Shown here: positions 28,430 to 36,924 of the stretch, piece by piece
Layout of the letters: the number at the start of each line of letters is the position of its first letter
How positions within the stretch are numbered: the first letter of the stretch is position 1
Assembly: GCF_022397955.1 (NCBI RefSeq)
Contig: NZ_JAKEUQ010000015.1
Coordinates: forward strand, 44,252-108,251
Length of the DNA stretch: 64,000 nt
Origin: Vibrio sp. Isolate32
GTDB taxonomy: Bacteria > Pseudomonadota > Gammaproteobacteria > Enterobacterales > Vibrionaceae
Reading direction: 5' to 3'
The notes under the pieces: model-generated
Told to the model about the DNA's origin: nothing
The model's database searches: none
The model's input: only the letters and a program-made list of their open reading frames with translations
Position numbers and translations under genes: made by a program

Positions 28430-29962
28430 TTAGTTTACTTTATCCTCAGCAGGTTGTCTTTCTACTAAGGAGGCATTTTCTGAAAAAGCCTCATTTTGCG
28501 CCATTTCAGCCAAACCAATAGAGATAGGTTTCTTCACCTCAACGCCCAGTTGCTTAAAGCTTTCTGCCTGACGAATCACATTACCTCGACCTGTTACTAG
28601 CTTGTTCATGGCGCCTTGATAGCTTTGATTGGCTCTATCTAGCGAGCTACCTAGGCCTTCCATATCATCGACAAACAGACGCAGCTTGTCGTAAAGCTTG
28701 CTTGCGCGCTCAGCAATCACTTGCGCGTTCTGGTTCTGTCTTTCATTGCGCCACAAGTTATCTATGGTACGCAGTGCTACTAGCAAGGTGGTTGGGCTGA
28801 CCAAAATGATGTTTTGTTCCATCGCATCTTTCACCAAGCTAGGGTCGGCTTGAATCGCCACTTGGAATGCAGGTTCGACTGGGATAAACATCAACACGTA
28901 ATCCAAGCTTTGGATCCCTTTGAGTTGATGGTAATCCTTCTGGCTGAGACCTTTGATGTGCGCACGCAGTGACACCAAATGATCACGTAATGCGGCATCA
29001 CGCTGTTGATCGGTTTCAGCATTGAAGTAGCGTTCGAACGCCACCAGCGCCATTTTTGAATCGACCACCACTTGCTTATCTTGTGGCAAATGCACGATCA
29101 CATCCGGCTGATAACGCTTACCCGCATCATTTTGCAGGTTCACTTGTGTTTGGTATTCGTGGCCTTCACGCAGGCCTGATTCAGCAAGCACACGAGCCAG
29201 TACTACTTCACCCCAGTTACCTTGCTGTTTGTTGTCACCTTTGAGCGCCTGAGTCAGGTTAACCGCTTCACGAGTCATGCTTTCATTAAGGCGCTGTAGG
29301 TTCTTCAGCTCATGAACTAAGGTATGACGCTCTTTGGCTTCTTGGCTAAAGCTATCGTTAACCTGCTTCTTAAAGCCTTCTAATTGCTCTCTTAACGGTG
29401 AGAGTAACCCCTCTAAACTCTGCTTGTTTTGTTGATCGACTTTAGCGGTTTTGGTTTCAAACAGTTGATTAGCGAGATGCTCGAATTGCTGTTTTAAGCG
29501 TGATTCAGCCTGCTCTAAGAGCTGCAGCTTTTCACTGTTAGCAAGATTTTCCTGATCGTGCCTTGCTTCTTGCTCGCGCAGTTCGGCTTCCAATTCAGAT
29601 TTATGGTCCTTCAACACATTGATCTCATCGGCATACTGCTGGCGCTCCTGCTTGACTGCTTCGAAGTAGCGAAGCTTTTCCATCGCAGCCATCACCTTGC
29701 CGTGCGCTTGTTTAAGCTCGAATGCGGCTTTGTCTCGCTCGTCATCCATTTCATCGAGCTCTTGTTGCGCTTCTGCAAGTGAGGACTTGAGCTGTGACTG
29801 CTGTGATTCATGCAACAAACGATCAGACTCAAGTTGCTGCTCGAGCAATCGCTGCTGAAAAGAGAGTTTCTGTTTAACCCACCAACCGACGACGCCACCA
29901 CTGACGAGTGCGCCAGAAATTGCAGCAATAAGCGTTGCCTGATGTTCGATAATCCATTGCAT
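28430..29962 (-). CDS. rmuC: DNA recombination protein RmuC
   Basis: A 510-residue protein with an N-terminal membrane anchor (LIAAISGALVSGGVVGWWV), a long coiled coil (about residues 35-200) and a restriction-endonuclease-like core. The core contains GNWGEVVLARVLAESGLREG, YQPDVIVHLPQDKQVVVDSKM (likely D and DSK catalytic residues) and DYVLMFIPVEPAF. RmuC limits inversions at short inverted repeats in E. coli. It is upstream of ubiE, as in E. coli, and likely heads the rmuC-ubi-tat cluster. Confidence 0.94.
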   Translation of the reverse strand: MQWIIEHQATLIAAISGALVSGGVVGWWVKQKLSFQQRLLEQQLESDRLLHESQQSQLKSSLAEAQQELDEMDDERDKAAFELKQAHGKVMAAMEKLRYFEAVKQERQQYADEINVLKDHKSELEAELREQEARHDQENLANSEKLQLLEQAESRLKQQFEHLANQLFETKTAKVDQQNKQSLEGLLSPLREQLEGFKKQVNDSFSQEAKERHTLVHELKNLQRLNESMTREAVNLTQALKGDNKQQGNWGEVVLARVLAESGLREGHEYQTQVNLQNDAGKRYQPDVIVHLPQDKQVVVDSKMALVAFERYFNAETDQQRDAALRDHLVSLRAHIKGLSQKDYHQLKGIQSLDYVLMFIPVEPAFQVAIQADPSLVKDAMEQNIILVSPTTLLVALRTIDNLWRNERQNQNAQVIAERASKLYDKLRLFVDDMEGLGSSLDRANQSYQGAMNKLVTGRGNVIRQAESFKQLGVEVKKPISIGLAEMAQNEAFSENASLVERQPAEDKVN

Positions 29963-30100
29963 GATAATGATTTAGCCTAATTGGAAATAACTCATTAAAT
30001 GGTATTTTGATACTGGATAAATGTCCAGTTTGCCGTATTAAAATTCGACAGATAGACTAAGCGCTCCGTATTCAGTCCCACCCAATTAGAATGAGTTGCC

Positions 30101-30994
30101 ATGAACGAACGTCGTGCCTTGGGCTTTGGCCTTTCCGCAGTGCTACTGTGGTCAACGGTCGCTACTGCTTTTAAGCTGACCCTTGCTGAGTTTTCACCGA
30201 TTCAAATGCTGACCATTGCCAGCATTGTGTCGTCGATTGCACTGATCGCGGTCTGCGCCTTCCAAGGTAAGCTCTCTCAGCTAAGCACAACATTCCTATC
30301 AAACCCTTGGTACTACCTACTGCTTGGTTTGGTTAACCCGCTGGCCTACTACCTGATTCTCTTCAAAGCATACGACCTGTTGCCAGCTTCTCAAGCTCAG
30401 GCCATCAACTACAGCTGGGCTATCACGCTAACGCTGATGGCAGCGGTTTTTCTTGGACAAAAGATTCGTAAGCAAGATTGGGTGGCTTGTACCTTCAGTT
30501 ATGCGGGTGTGGTCGTGATTGCCACCAAAGGCGATGTACTAGGTATGCAGTTCGATAGCCCACTTGGCGTCATATTGGCGCTGCTTTCAACCCTGCTTTG
30601 GGCGGGCTACTGGATCCTTAACACCAAAAACAAGGCTGATCCTGTGGTGGGCGTACTACTTGGATTCTTAGTGGCGCTGCCCTTCGCAATTGGTTTAACC
30701 ATTTACGAGGGCGAGAGCTTTAGCCAAATCACAGCGAAAGGTTGGATGGCAGTGACTTACGTAGGCCTGTTTGAGATGGGGATTACCTTTGTATTGTGGC
30801 TATCGGCATTGAAACTAACCAACAACACGGCCCGCATCAGCAACCTGATTTTCGCCTCACCATTTATCTCTTTGATGTTACTTTCCACCATTATCGGCGA
30901 AGAAATCCGCCCATCAACCCTGTTTGGTCTAGTGCTGATTATTGCTGGTTTGGTGATTCAACAGATCAAATTTTCAAAAAACAAAGCTGCGTAA
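30101..30994 (+). CDS. EamA/DMT family transporter
   Basis: A 297-residue inner membrane protein with ten predicted helices in two EamA repeats (about residues 5-140 and 150-290). The N-terminus has the WSTVATAFK motif typical of the first EamA repeat. Substrates of such exporters are often amino acids or other metabolites, but this one cannot be named. It is divergent from rmuC and ends at a strong bidirectional terminator. A second, only distantly similar DMT gene lies at 34.3 kb. Confidence 0.85.
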   Translation: MNERRALGFGLSAVLLWSTVATAFKLTLAEFSPIQMLTIASIVSSIALIAVCAFQGKLSQLSTTFLSNPWYYLLLGLVNPLAYYLILFKAYDLLPASQAQAINYSWAITLTLMAAVFLGQKIRKQDWVACTFSYAGVVVIATKGDVLGMQFDSPLGVILALLSTLLWAGYWILNTKNKADPVVGVLLGFLVALPFAIGLTIYEGESFSQITAKGWMAVTYVGLFEMGITFVLWLSALKLTNNTARISNLIFASPFISLMLLSTIIGEEIRPSTLFGLVLIIAGLVIQQIKFSKNKAA

Positions 30995-31064
30995 ATAAGA
31001 GCGAAAATACTCGATTGGTCGCGAAAGCCATCAATTGAGTTACCTTTAACTCTAAACTAGATAC

Positions 31065-31096
31065 AAAAATGGCGAGTCGTATGACTCGCCATTTTT
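31065..31096. terminator. Terminator after the EamA transporter gene
   Basis: AAAAATGGCGAGTC-gtat-GACTCGCCATTTTTA is a perfect 9-bp GC-rich stem extended by an A/T tract on each side, usable in both directions. Confidence 0.92.
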
Positions 31097-31131
31097 ATGT
31101 AATTTACCTAGGTTAGATAAGGAAACACCTT

Positions 31132-31293
31132 ATACCAATCACAGTAAGTAAGTGTTCATAAATAGCGCAGGAAAAATGCTCGAGAACAAGACAGAAATTT
31201 TCGATAAGTAGTTATTCTACAATCAAAATTTCTAACGACGTTATCGAGTGTTTTAACCAGATAGGATGACCAGTTATTTACTACGATTGGTAT
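31132..31293. mobile_element. MITE-like miniature element, 162 bp
   Basis: The ends are 20-bp imperfect inverted repeats: ATACCAATCACAGTAAGTAA at 31132-31151, and the reverse complement of 31274-31293, ATACCAATCGTAGTAAATAA (17 of 20 identical). The interior has no ORF. The right end abuts the stop codon of the flavoprotein gene at 31293-31295. The same end sequence is found alone at 5069-5088. I recall similar dispersed elements in Vibrio genomes. The element could supply the 3' end of the flavoprotein transcript. Whether it is mobilised by a transposase is unknown. Confidence 0.7.
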
Positions 31294-32486
31294 TAAACCC
31301 ACTGACCAGCAGTAAAACCTGAGCTCCAACACCATTGGAAGTTGTAACCACCAAGCCAGCCCGTTACATCCATCACTTCGCCAATGAAGAACAAGCCTTT
31401 GATGTTCTTACATTCCATGGTTTTGGATGACAGGTGATCGGTATCAACACCACCGAGCGTAACTTCCGCAGTGCGGTAGCCCTCTGTGCCATTGGGTGCG
31501 ATCTTCCAGTTTTCTAGATGCTCAACAATGCCATTAAGCTGCTTTTCGTTGAACTGCTTAAGCGGTTTGTCTTCCAGCTCTTTACGGTCAATCAACACTT
31601 CCACAAAACGCTTCGGCAGTGCTTTCGCCAAGGTGTTTTTCAGGCTCTGATTTGGGTGCTTCTCGCGAGATTTAGCCAGCAGTTCAGCCACATCGACTTC
31701 AGGTACTAGATTAATCGAAACCGACTGACCCGCTTTCCAGAATGAAGAGATTTGCAGTACAGAAGGGCCAGATAGACCGCGGTGCGTAAACAGCAGCGCT
31801 TCTTTAAACAAAGTACCATCTTGCGCCGTGATCTCCGCAGGAATCGCGATACCAGAAAGCTCAGCGAAATCTTCTTTGTCTTCTTTATGTAGCGTGAACG
31901 GTACTAAGCCTGCCGTAGTTGGCATCACAGACAAACCAAACTGCTCGGCAATCTTGTAGCCAAATGGCGTGGCGCCCAGCTTAGGCATCGACAAACCACC
32001 GGTCGCTACCACCAGTGAATCACACTCAACTTGGTCGGTATTGAGGTACATTTTGAAGCCAGAATCGATCTTTTCGATGGAATGAACATCGCAGCGGTAG
32101 CGCTGTTCGACTTTCGCTTGCTGACACTCTTCAAGCAGCATGCTGACGATATCTTTTGCGGTATGGTCATTCACACAGAACAGCTGCCCATGATCGCGTT
32201 CTTCGAACTCAATGCCGTACTTACTCACCATAGAGATGAAATCCCAGTTGGTGTATTGAGACAAAGCCGACTTTACGAAGTGAGGGTTATTACACAGGAA
32301 GTTGTTCGCTGATACATCGTAATTAGTGAAGTTACAGCGGCCACCACCTGAGATTAAAATTTTTCTGCCTGGCTTTTTCGCATGATCAACCACCAGCACT
32401 CGTCGGCCGCGTTTACCAGCTTCCGCGGCACACATTAAGCCTGCGGCGCCCGCACCAATCACGATTACATCAAATTTTTCACTCAT
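31293..32486 (-). CDS. FAD-dependent oxidoreductase, HI0933/YhiN family
   Basis: A 397-residue flavoprotein with an N-terminal dinucleotide fold (VIVIGAGAAGLMCAAEAGKRG), KILISGGGRCNFTN and a C-terminal GLFFIGEVMDVTGWLGGYNFQ that completes the FAD site. This matches the HI0933/YhiN (BaiN-like) family. The reaction is unproven for most members. An upstream in-frame start exists at 32513, but ATG 32486 gives the family N-terminus MSEKFDVIVIG. Its stop codon lies at the border of a MITE-like element. The electron partner is unknown. Confidence 0.88.
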   Translation of the reverse strand: MSEKFDVIVIGAGAAGLMCAAEAGKRGRRVLVVDHAKKPGRKILISGGGRCNFTNYDVSANNFLCNNPHFVKSALSQYTNWDFISMVSKYGIEFEERDHGQLFCVNDHTAKDIVSMLLEECQQAKVEQRYRCDVHSIEKIDSGFKMYLNTDQVECDSLVVATGGLSMPKLGATPFGYKIAEQFGLSVMPTTAGLVPFTLHKEDKEDFAELSGIAIPAEITAQDGTLFKEALLFTHRGLSGPSVLQISSFWKAGQSVSINLVPEVDVAELLAKSREKHPNQSLKNTLAKALPKRFVEVLIDRKELEDKPLKQFNEKQLNGIVEHLENWKIAPNGTEGYRTAEVTLGGVDTDHLSSKTMECKNIKGLFFIGEVMDVTGWLGGYNFQWCWSSGFTAGQWV

Positions 32487-32545
32487 TGTGGTTCTGCTTT
32501 CTTCACTTTGCATTCCGAGTACGCCCTGTTCTCAAAATGCCATCA

Positions 32546-32578
32546 ATAAAAAAGGATGTGCGTTAACAGCACATCCTT
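32546..32578 (-). terminator. uspB (ftnA-uspB) terminator
   Basis: On the minus strand, AAGGATGTGC-tgttaac-GCACATCCTT is followed by seven T. It lies about 155 bp after the uspB stop; the intervening 3' region has no ORF. Confidence 0.85.
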
Positions 32579-32732
32579 ACTAATTGCTCGCTATTTTAGC
32601 GGCAATTTTAAACTTTGCAATTGGTGTTCAATCGTACAAATCTCAGACAGCTGCTATTGCGCGAGAAGCTTGTCTAACATTGCTAAGCTCGCCAAACGAA
32701 CAACCGACGCTCTAATCACACGTATCGCTCAC

Positions 32733-33056
32733 CTAAACGATAAACGCAGACAATAACGTCACACCCAGCAGAGCAGAAGAGAGTATGAACAACTGTCTTA
32801 CACGATCACACTTGGAAGTGAACACTTCGTCGTGGTGATGATGGTACTCTTTGCTTTTGATGTAACTAAACAAGCGAACTTGTTTGGTCATATTGCCATG
32901 AGTTGTGAAGAACCCACCTCCGTCTACTTGTTGATAAAGTAGAGGATGTGCTTCTCGCATAATATAGATGAGTGTTCTTAGCGCAGTAAAATAACGCGCC
33001 CAGTTCACACAAGTCACAACCATTAGTGCAAATAGAATAGTGTCGCCGCTGATCAT
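32733..33056 (-). CDS. uspB: Universal stress protein B (UspB)
   Basis: A 107-residue inner membrane protein with a helix at each end (about residues 5-27 and 88-107). The middle carries the family signature [18 protein letters not shown], then KQVRLFSYI and the C-terminal [14 protein letters not shown]. It is alignable with E. coli UspB (111 residues). E. coli uspB is sigma-S-dependent and affects ethanol resistance. As in E. coli it lies near uspA, which is divergent here with ftnA between. It probably shares a transcript with ftnA, 68 bp upstream. Confidence 0.93.
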   Translation of the reverse strand: MISGDTILFALMVVTCVNWARYFTALRTLIYIMREAHPLLYQQVDGGGFFTTHGNMTKQVRLFSYIKSKEYHHHHDEVFTSKCDRVRQLFILSSALLGVTLLSAFIV

Positions 33057-33124
33057 CCTTTCCTCCCTACATCTTCAAAGGAAAACTCAAAAGAAAAAGA
33101 TAATCAGAGTCTTTTTCTTACAGC

Positions 33125-33652
33125 CTAGACTGCAGGAGCATCCATGATTGAAGATGAACCATCTTTTGCCAATTGCGCTAAGTCTTTATCAATAAAGAAC
33201 AGTGCTTTACCGTCTTCACCAACAAGCTCTAGCTTATCCAATACACCTTTAAACAACTTCTCTTCTTCGTGTTGCTCTGCAACGTACCATTGCAGGAAGT
33301 TAAAGGTTGAGTAGTCTTGTGTGCTGAAAGCAACGTGAGCCAGCTTATTGATCTTTTCAGTAATCATCTGCTCGTGTTCGTAGGTTTCACGGAATACTGC
33401 GCCAAGGCTTTCAAATTCATGTTTTGGTGCTTCAATCGCACCCAGAATTGGCATTGCACCTGTTTCACTTACGTAAGTAAAAAGACGCTGCATGTGTTCC
33501 ATTTCTTCTACCGCATGAGCACGCAGAAACTCTGCTGCACCTTCAAATCCTTTGTCTTCACACCAAGCACTCATTTGTAAGTATAGATTGGATGAGAAAA
33601 ATTCTAGATTAATTTGATCGTTCAGTTGCTCAACCATAGTTTTTGACAGCAT
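33125..33652 (-). CDS. ftnA: Non-haem ferritin
   Basis: A 175-residue four-helix-bundle iron storage protein that forms a 24-mer. Ferroxidase ligands are visible in [32 protein letters not shown] and [13 protein letters not shown]. Length matches E. coli FtnA (165) with a slightly longer C-terminus. RyhB, encoded at 20.5 kb, and Fur are likely regulators, but no clear Fur box was seen in the 33653-33841 intergenic region shared with uspA. Confidence 0.95.
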   Translation of the reverse strand: MLSKTMVEQLNDQINLEFFSSNLYLQMSAWCEDKGFEGAAEFLRAHAVEEMEHMQRLFTYVSETGAMPILGAIEAPKHEFESLGAVFRETYEHEQMITEKINKLAHVAFSTQDYSTFNFLQWYVAEQHEEEKLFKGVLDKLELVGEDGKALFFIDKDLAQLAKDGSSSIMDAPAV

Positions 33653-33841
33653 TTAAGACTCCTAAGTACATCCTCAATTTTCTTTACTATATCACTATTT
33701 TGTTAATATCTCGCTGACCATTAGTTAACCGGTATTTCGAATCGACATTACGCAAGACGATGGATATGAGATCACTTCAGCAAAAAAAGACACCGCATAG
33801 TGCTAATCTTAAATTAGACAATGAATAAAGGAGGTAGCGAT

Positions 33842-34276
33842 ATGAGTTACAAACATATTTTGGTCGCGGTCGATTTATCAGATGACAGCAAATTGATTGT
33901 GGATAAAGCGGTAGCATTGGCTAAGCCATTAGAAGCCAAAGTCTCTTTTATCCATATCGATATTAACTACGCAGAGCTCTATACCGGACTGATTGACATC
34001 AATATGGCAGAGACCCAACACAACGCGATGGAAGCGTCTCGCATTCAGCTACAAAACTTTGCGGAGCACGCTCAATACCCGATCACTCATACGCTTGTAG
34101 GCAGCGGTGATTTGAGCCATGAACTGTGCGATACCATCACAGAATACAACGTTGATTTAGTGGTTTGTGGTCACCATCAAGACTTTTGGAGTAAGCTGCT
34201 TTCTTCAACACGACAACTGATCAACGCGTCTCCGGTTGATATGCTGGTCGTGCCTCTAAGAGATTCAGAAGACTAA
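33842..34276 (+). CDS. uspA: Universal stress protein A
   Basis: A 144-residue cytoplasmic protein with the Usp fold: [20 protein letters not shown] at the N-terminus and [20 protein letters not shown], then VDMLVVPL, at the C-terminus. It lacks the ATP-binding GxxGxxxxGS loop, like E. coli UspA. The frame opens at 33821, but ATG 33842 has a near-ideal ribosome site (AAGGAGGT, 33828-33835). It is divergent from ftnA-uspB. A role in stationary-phase stress resistance is expected from the family. Confidence 0.95.
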   Translation: MSYKHILVAVDLSDDSKLIVDKAVALAKPLEAKVSFIHIDINYAELYTGLIDINMAETQHNAMEASRIQLQNFAEHAQYPITHTLVGSGDLSHELCDTITEYNVDLVVCGHHQDFWSKLLSSTRQLINASPVDMLVVPLRDSED

Positions 34277-34328
34277 TGATTTAAGGTTAGGTAACATACA
34301 GCTCATATCTTATTAACGAAGTTTTACT

Positions 34329-35207
34329 ATGAGCTATTTAGCTGGTGTTACCCTCCTATGGGCCTTCTCCTTTAGCCTGATCGGCGTTTACCTTGCGGGT
34401 CAGGTTGACTCTTGGTTCTCTGTTTTAATGCGTGTTACCCTTGCTGGCGTCGTATTTCTTCCTTTTCTAAAGTTTCGCGGCATATCGCGTAAGCTGATCG
34501 CTAAATTGATGGCGATTGGTGGTATCCAGCTTGGCCTAATGTACTGCTTCTACTATCAGTCTTTCTTACTGCTGTCCGTTCCTGAAGTCCTTTTATTTAC
34601 GGTTTTCACACCAATTTACGTCACGCTGATTTATGACTTTCTTAAAGGGCAATTCTCTCCGTGGTACTTAGTGACAGCTGCAATTGCGGTATTGGGCGCG
34701 GTATTCATTAAATTCGCAGGCATCAACGAAAACTTTTTAGTTGGCTTCCTTGTCGTACAAGGCGCGAACCTCTGTTTTGCTATCGGTCAGGTGGGCTACA
34801 AAGTGGTGATGGAGAAAGAATCGACCGAGTTACCTCAGCGAACAGTATTTGGTTACTTCTACCTAGGGGCGTTATGCGTCGCATCGGTTGCTTTCATGCT
34901 GCTGGGCAACCCTGAAAAACTACCAACCACAACACTTCAATGGGGAATCCTGATCTACCTTGGCTTGATTGCCTCTGGATTGGGTTACTTTATGTGGAAT
35001 AAAGGCGCGTGCATGGTGAATGCTGGTGCGCTAGCGGTGATGAACAATGCATTAGTGCCTGCGGGCCTTGTGGTGAATATCCTGATTTGGAACAGAGATG
35101 TCGATTTAGTTCGATTGTCTATTGGTGGCGCTGTTATCTTATTCTCTCTATTCGTCAATGAGACGTGGGTGAAGAAACGCGTTGCAAGATCCGCAAGCAA
35201 CGCCTAA
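34329..35207 (+). CDS. DMT superfamily transporter (EamA)
   Basis: A 292-residue inner membrane protein with ten predicted helices. The N-terminal LLWAFSFSLIGVYLAG and the second repeat FAIGQVGYKVVMEKES match carboxylate/amino acid/amine exporters of the DMT superfamily. The substrate is not known. It is 52 bp downstream of uspA on the same strand and may be read from the uspA promoter. A strong terminator follows. Confidence 0.85.
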   Translation: MSYLAGVTLLWAFSFSLIGVYLAGQVDSWFSVLMRVTLAGVVFLPFLKFRGISRKLIAKLMAIGGIQLGLMYCFYYQSFLLLSVPEVLLFTVFTPIYVTLIYDFLKGQFSPWYLVTAAIAVLGAVFIKFAGINENFLVGFLVVQGANLCFAIGQVGYKVVMEKESTELPQRTVFGYFYLGALCVASVAFMLLGNPEKLPTTTLQWGILIYLGLIASGLGYFMWNKGACMVNAGALAVMNNALVPAGLVVNILIWNRDVDLVRLSIGGAVILFSLFVNETWVKKRVARSASNA

Positions 35208-35257
35208 CAAATTTAAATTCGCCACTACGACCAAGTTCTCTTAGGAGACAAAAAGCA

Positions 35258-35285
35258 AAAGAGCGACCTTAGGTCGCTCTTTTTA
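35258..35285. terminator. Terminator between the DMT transporter gene and the Cys-rich protein gene
   Basis: AGAGCGACC-tta-GGTCGCTCT with A/T tracts on both sides (35260-35280 stem), bidirectional for the convergent genes. Confidence 0.93.
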
Positions 35286-35324
35286 GATCTGGCTAACGCG
35301 TTGAATAATGTTCAACAGCTGGTG

Positions 35325-35891
35325 TTAGTGAATGTGATTCACAACCACAGCCTGGTTTTCCGTGAAGGCGACATCATCAAGTCGTAGGTTGATGCGTTCC
35401 AGTTCACTTTCCAGCTTCTGGCTTTTCTTAAACAGCTTTTGCTGCTTCTTAATCATCTTCGCCAGCTTCTTGTTGTATTTCTCTTGTTTCTTAGTCGCTT
35501 TCTTCGCTCGCTTCAGTTCTGCTTTCTCATCACCACTCGCGTTAGCAATGCGTTTTTTCAGTTTGGCTTTTTTCGGTGAAGCTTGTTTGTCTTTGTCTCC
35601 AAGAGCAGCAGCAGGGTCAAACATCTGTACTGATGAATCTGGGACCTCTGCCAAGGTGACTTCAGGCTTTGGTAGCGTTTCGGCTAACAGACCACAAGCC
35701 GCCTTTTCTTCAGCTGGCTTATTCTGACAACCGAGCGGTGGAATTGCTGTTGGTTTACATAGGTTCGCTTCGTCCGCCGATGAACGTGCACAAGAACGAC
35801 ACACAAACTTAGGTTCAGTAACCAAGTTGTGGATCTCGCCCAAGTGTTCAGTGATATCTCGACGGTTTAACTTACAAAAGCGTTTAGCCAT
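35325..35891 (-). CDS. Cys/Lys-rich hypothetical protein with a Fur-like promoter palindrome
   Basis: A 188-residue soluble protein. The N-terminal third has six cysteines (C6, then the pair CRSC at 31-34, C45, C55, C66) in FCKLNRRDITEHLGEIHNLV, FVCRSCARS and so on, possibly a metal site. Residues about 95-155 are very Lys/Ala-rich and likely helical (KKAKLKKRIANASGDEKAELK). A coiled coil and a histidine-containing end (VVNHIH) follow. No signal peptide or membrane segment is visible. A perfect 8-7-8 palindrome resembling a Fur box lies just upstream. I do not recognise the family. Iron- or metal-linked regulation is an inference. Codon use looks like the neighbours. Confidence 0.7.
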   Translation of the reverse strand: MAKRFCKLNRRDITEHLGEIHNLVTEPKFVCRSCARSSADEANLCKPTAIPPLGCQNKPAEEKAACGLLAETLPKPEVTLAEVPDSSVQMFDPAAALGDKDKQASPKKAKLKKRIANASGDEKAELKRAKKATKKQEKYNKKLAKMIKKQQKLFKKSQKLESELERINLRLDDVAFTENQAVVVNHIH

Positions 35892-35904
35892 GCTACAACT
35901 CCAG

Positions 35905-35927
35905 CTAAGAATAATAATGATTCTTAG
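35905..35927 (-). promoter_or_regulatory. Fur-like palindrome before the Cys-rich protein
   Basis: CTAAGAAT-aataatg-ATTCTTAG is a perfect 8-bp inverted repeat, 14 bp upstream of the start codon. The AATAATGATT core is shared with Fur boxes, but the outer TAAGA/TCTTA is not consensus, so another regulator is possible. Confidence 0.55.
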
Positions 35928-36011
35928 TTAGATATACATCCGTAACGCGACTATCGCAAGTGTTAAATGGCATTTTATCGTATTTATGACGGGAAATTTT
36001 CTTAGCGTGTC

Positions 36012-36050
36012 TCTAAGTTATTGATGCTTTATCTAAGTCATTGATGCTTT
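36012..36050. repeat. 20-bp tandem duplication at the rsmJ 3' end
   Basis: TCTAAGTTATTGATGCTTT at 36012-36030 and TCTAAGTCATTGATGCTTT at 36032-36050 are near-identical. The duplication includes the last codons and stop of rsmJ (…KASMT-stop), so a second copy of the stop region follows the gene. A single base difference suggests an old event. Confidence 0.75.
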
Positions 36051-36824
36051 CACATACACATCAAAACGATTCTTTTTGGTTTCGATCGCCATGCTCGGCT
36101 TTTGCTCGTGTAACCAAGCCGCATAATCGGGTCTTTTAACCACAACTCGCTTCGATGCCAACTTCATCGCCGGTTCAAATAGACCATCAGCATCCAGATC
36201 CGCACCCACTAAAGATTGGAATACGCGCATCTCTTTTTTGACCAAAGCTGATTTCTTTTTGTTCTCAGGGTGTGGGTACATTGGATCGAGGTACACCACA
36301 TCAGGCTGTTCAAAATTAGGATCGTTACTAAGCTTATCCAACGCATCATGGCTCGAAGCATGAATTAACTTCATACGTTCGCTTACCCAACAACCAATAT
36401 CAGGGTCTTGCTGTGCACGCTGTAATCCATCATCAAGCAGCGCTGCCACAACAGGATGACGCTCGACCATTTGCACCTTACAACCTAGAGAAGCCAATAC
36501 AAATGCATCACGCCCTAAGCCAGCCGTACCATCAAGAATGGTTGGCGTAGCCCCTTTATTCAAACCTGCCGCCTTAGCGATTGCCTGACCTTTACCGCCA
36601 CCAAATTTACGTCGATGACCAACCGCACCGCCAACTAAATCAACGAAGATAGCACCTAACTTGGGTTCGTCTACTTTGCGTAGCTCAAGTCGTTCGCTAG
36701 TCAGCACCAAAGCAAATTCGCTGCTTTCATCGTGAGATAAATTCCAACGGGTCGCTAAGTCATTCAGATGATCGATTTGTGTAGCATCTTCGCAAATCAG
36801 TTGTAGTTGCAAGGTCGTCTCCAA
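36033..36824 (-). CDS. rsmJ: 16S rRNA m2G1516 methyltransferase RsmJ
   Basis: A 263-residue SAM methyltransferase acting on 16S rRNA guanine 1516. The signatures are [20 protein letters not shown], motif [20 protein letters not shown] and [20 protein letters not shown] (the DPMYPH catalytic motif). Length is similar to E. coli RsmJ (250). The last codons form part of a short tandem duplication. prlC, the E. coli neighbour of rsmJ, is about 4 kb away here, with the GGDEF-EAL gene and asnC between. Confidence 0.95.
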   Translation of the reverse strand: METTLQLQLICEDATQIDHLNDLATRWNLSHDESSEFALVLTSERLELRKVDEPKLGAIFVDLVGGAVGHRRKFGGGKGQAIAKAAGLNKGATPTILDGTAGLGRDAFVLASLGCKVQMVERHPVVAALLDDGLQRAQQDPDIGCWVSERMKLIHASSHDALDKLSNDPNFEQPDVVYLDPMYPHPENKKKSALVKKEMRVFQSLVGADLDADGLFEPAMKLASKRVVVKRPDYAAWLHEQKPSMAIETKKNRFDVYVKASMT

Positions 36825-36924
36825 CAGACAGTAGTATTCAAAACAAAAGAGGCAACCAGTTTACCTGATCGCCTCAACAATACATATTAGCGGTGCAAAG
36901 TAATCCCAGCTAAAGTCGGCTTAC

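Noticed and set aside
32579..32732. Possible sRNA in the uspB 3' region
   Set aside because: There is a terminator downstream but no promoter or conserved structure was visible. It is more simply a 3' UTR.
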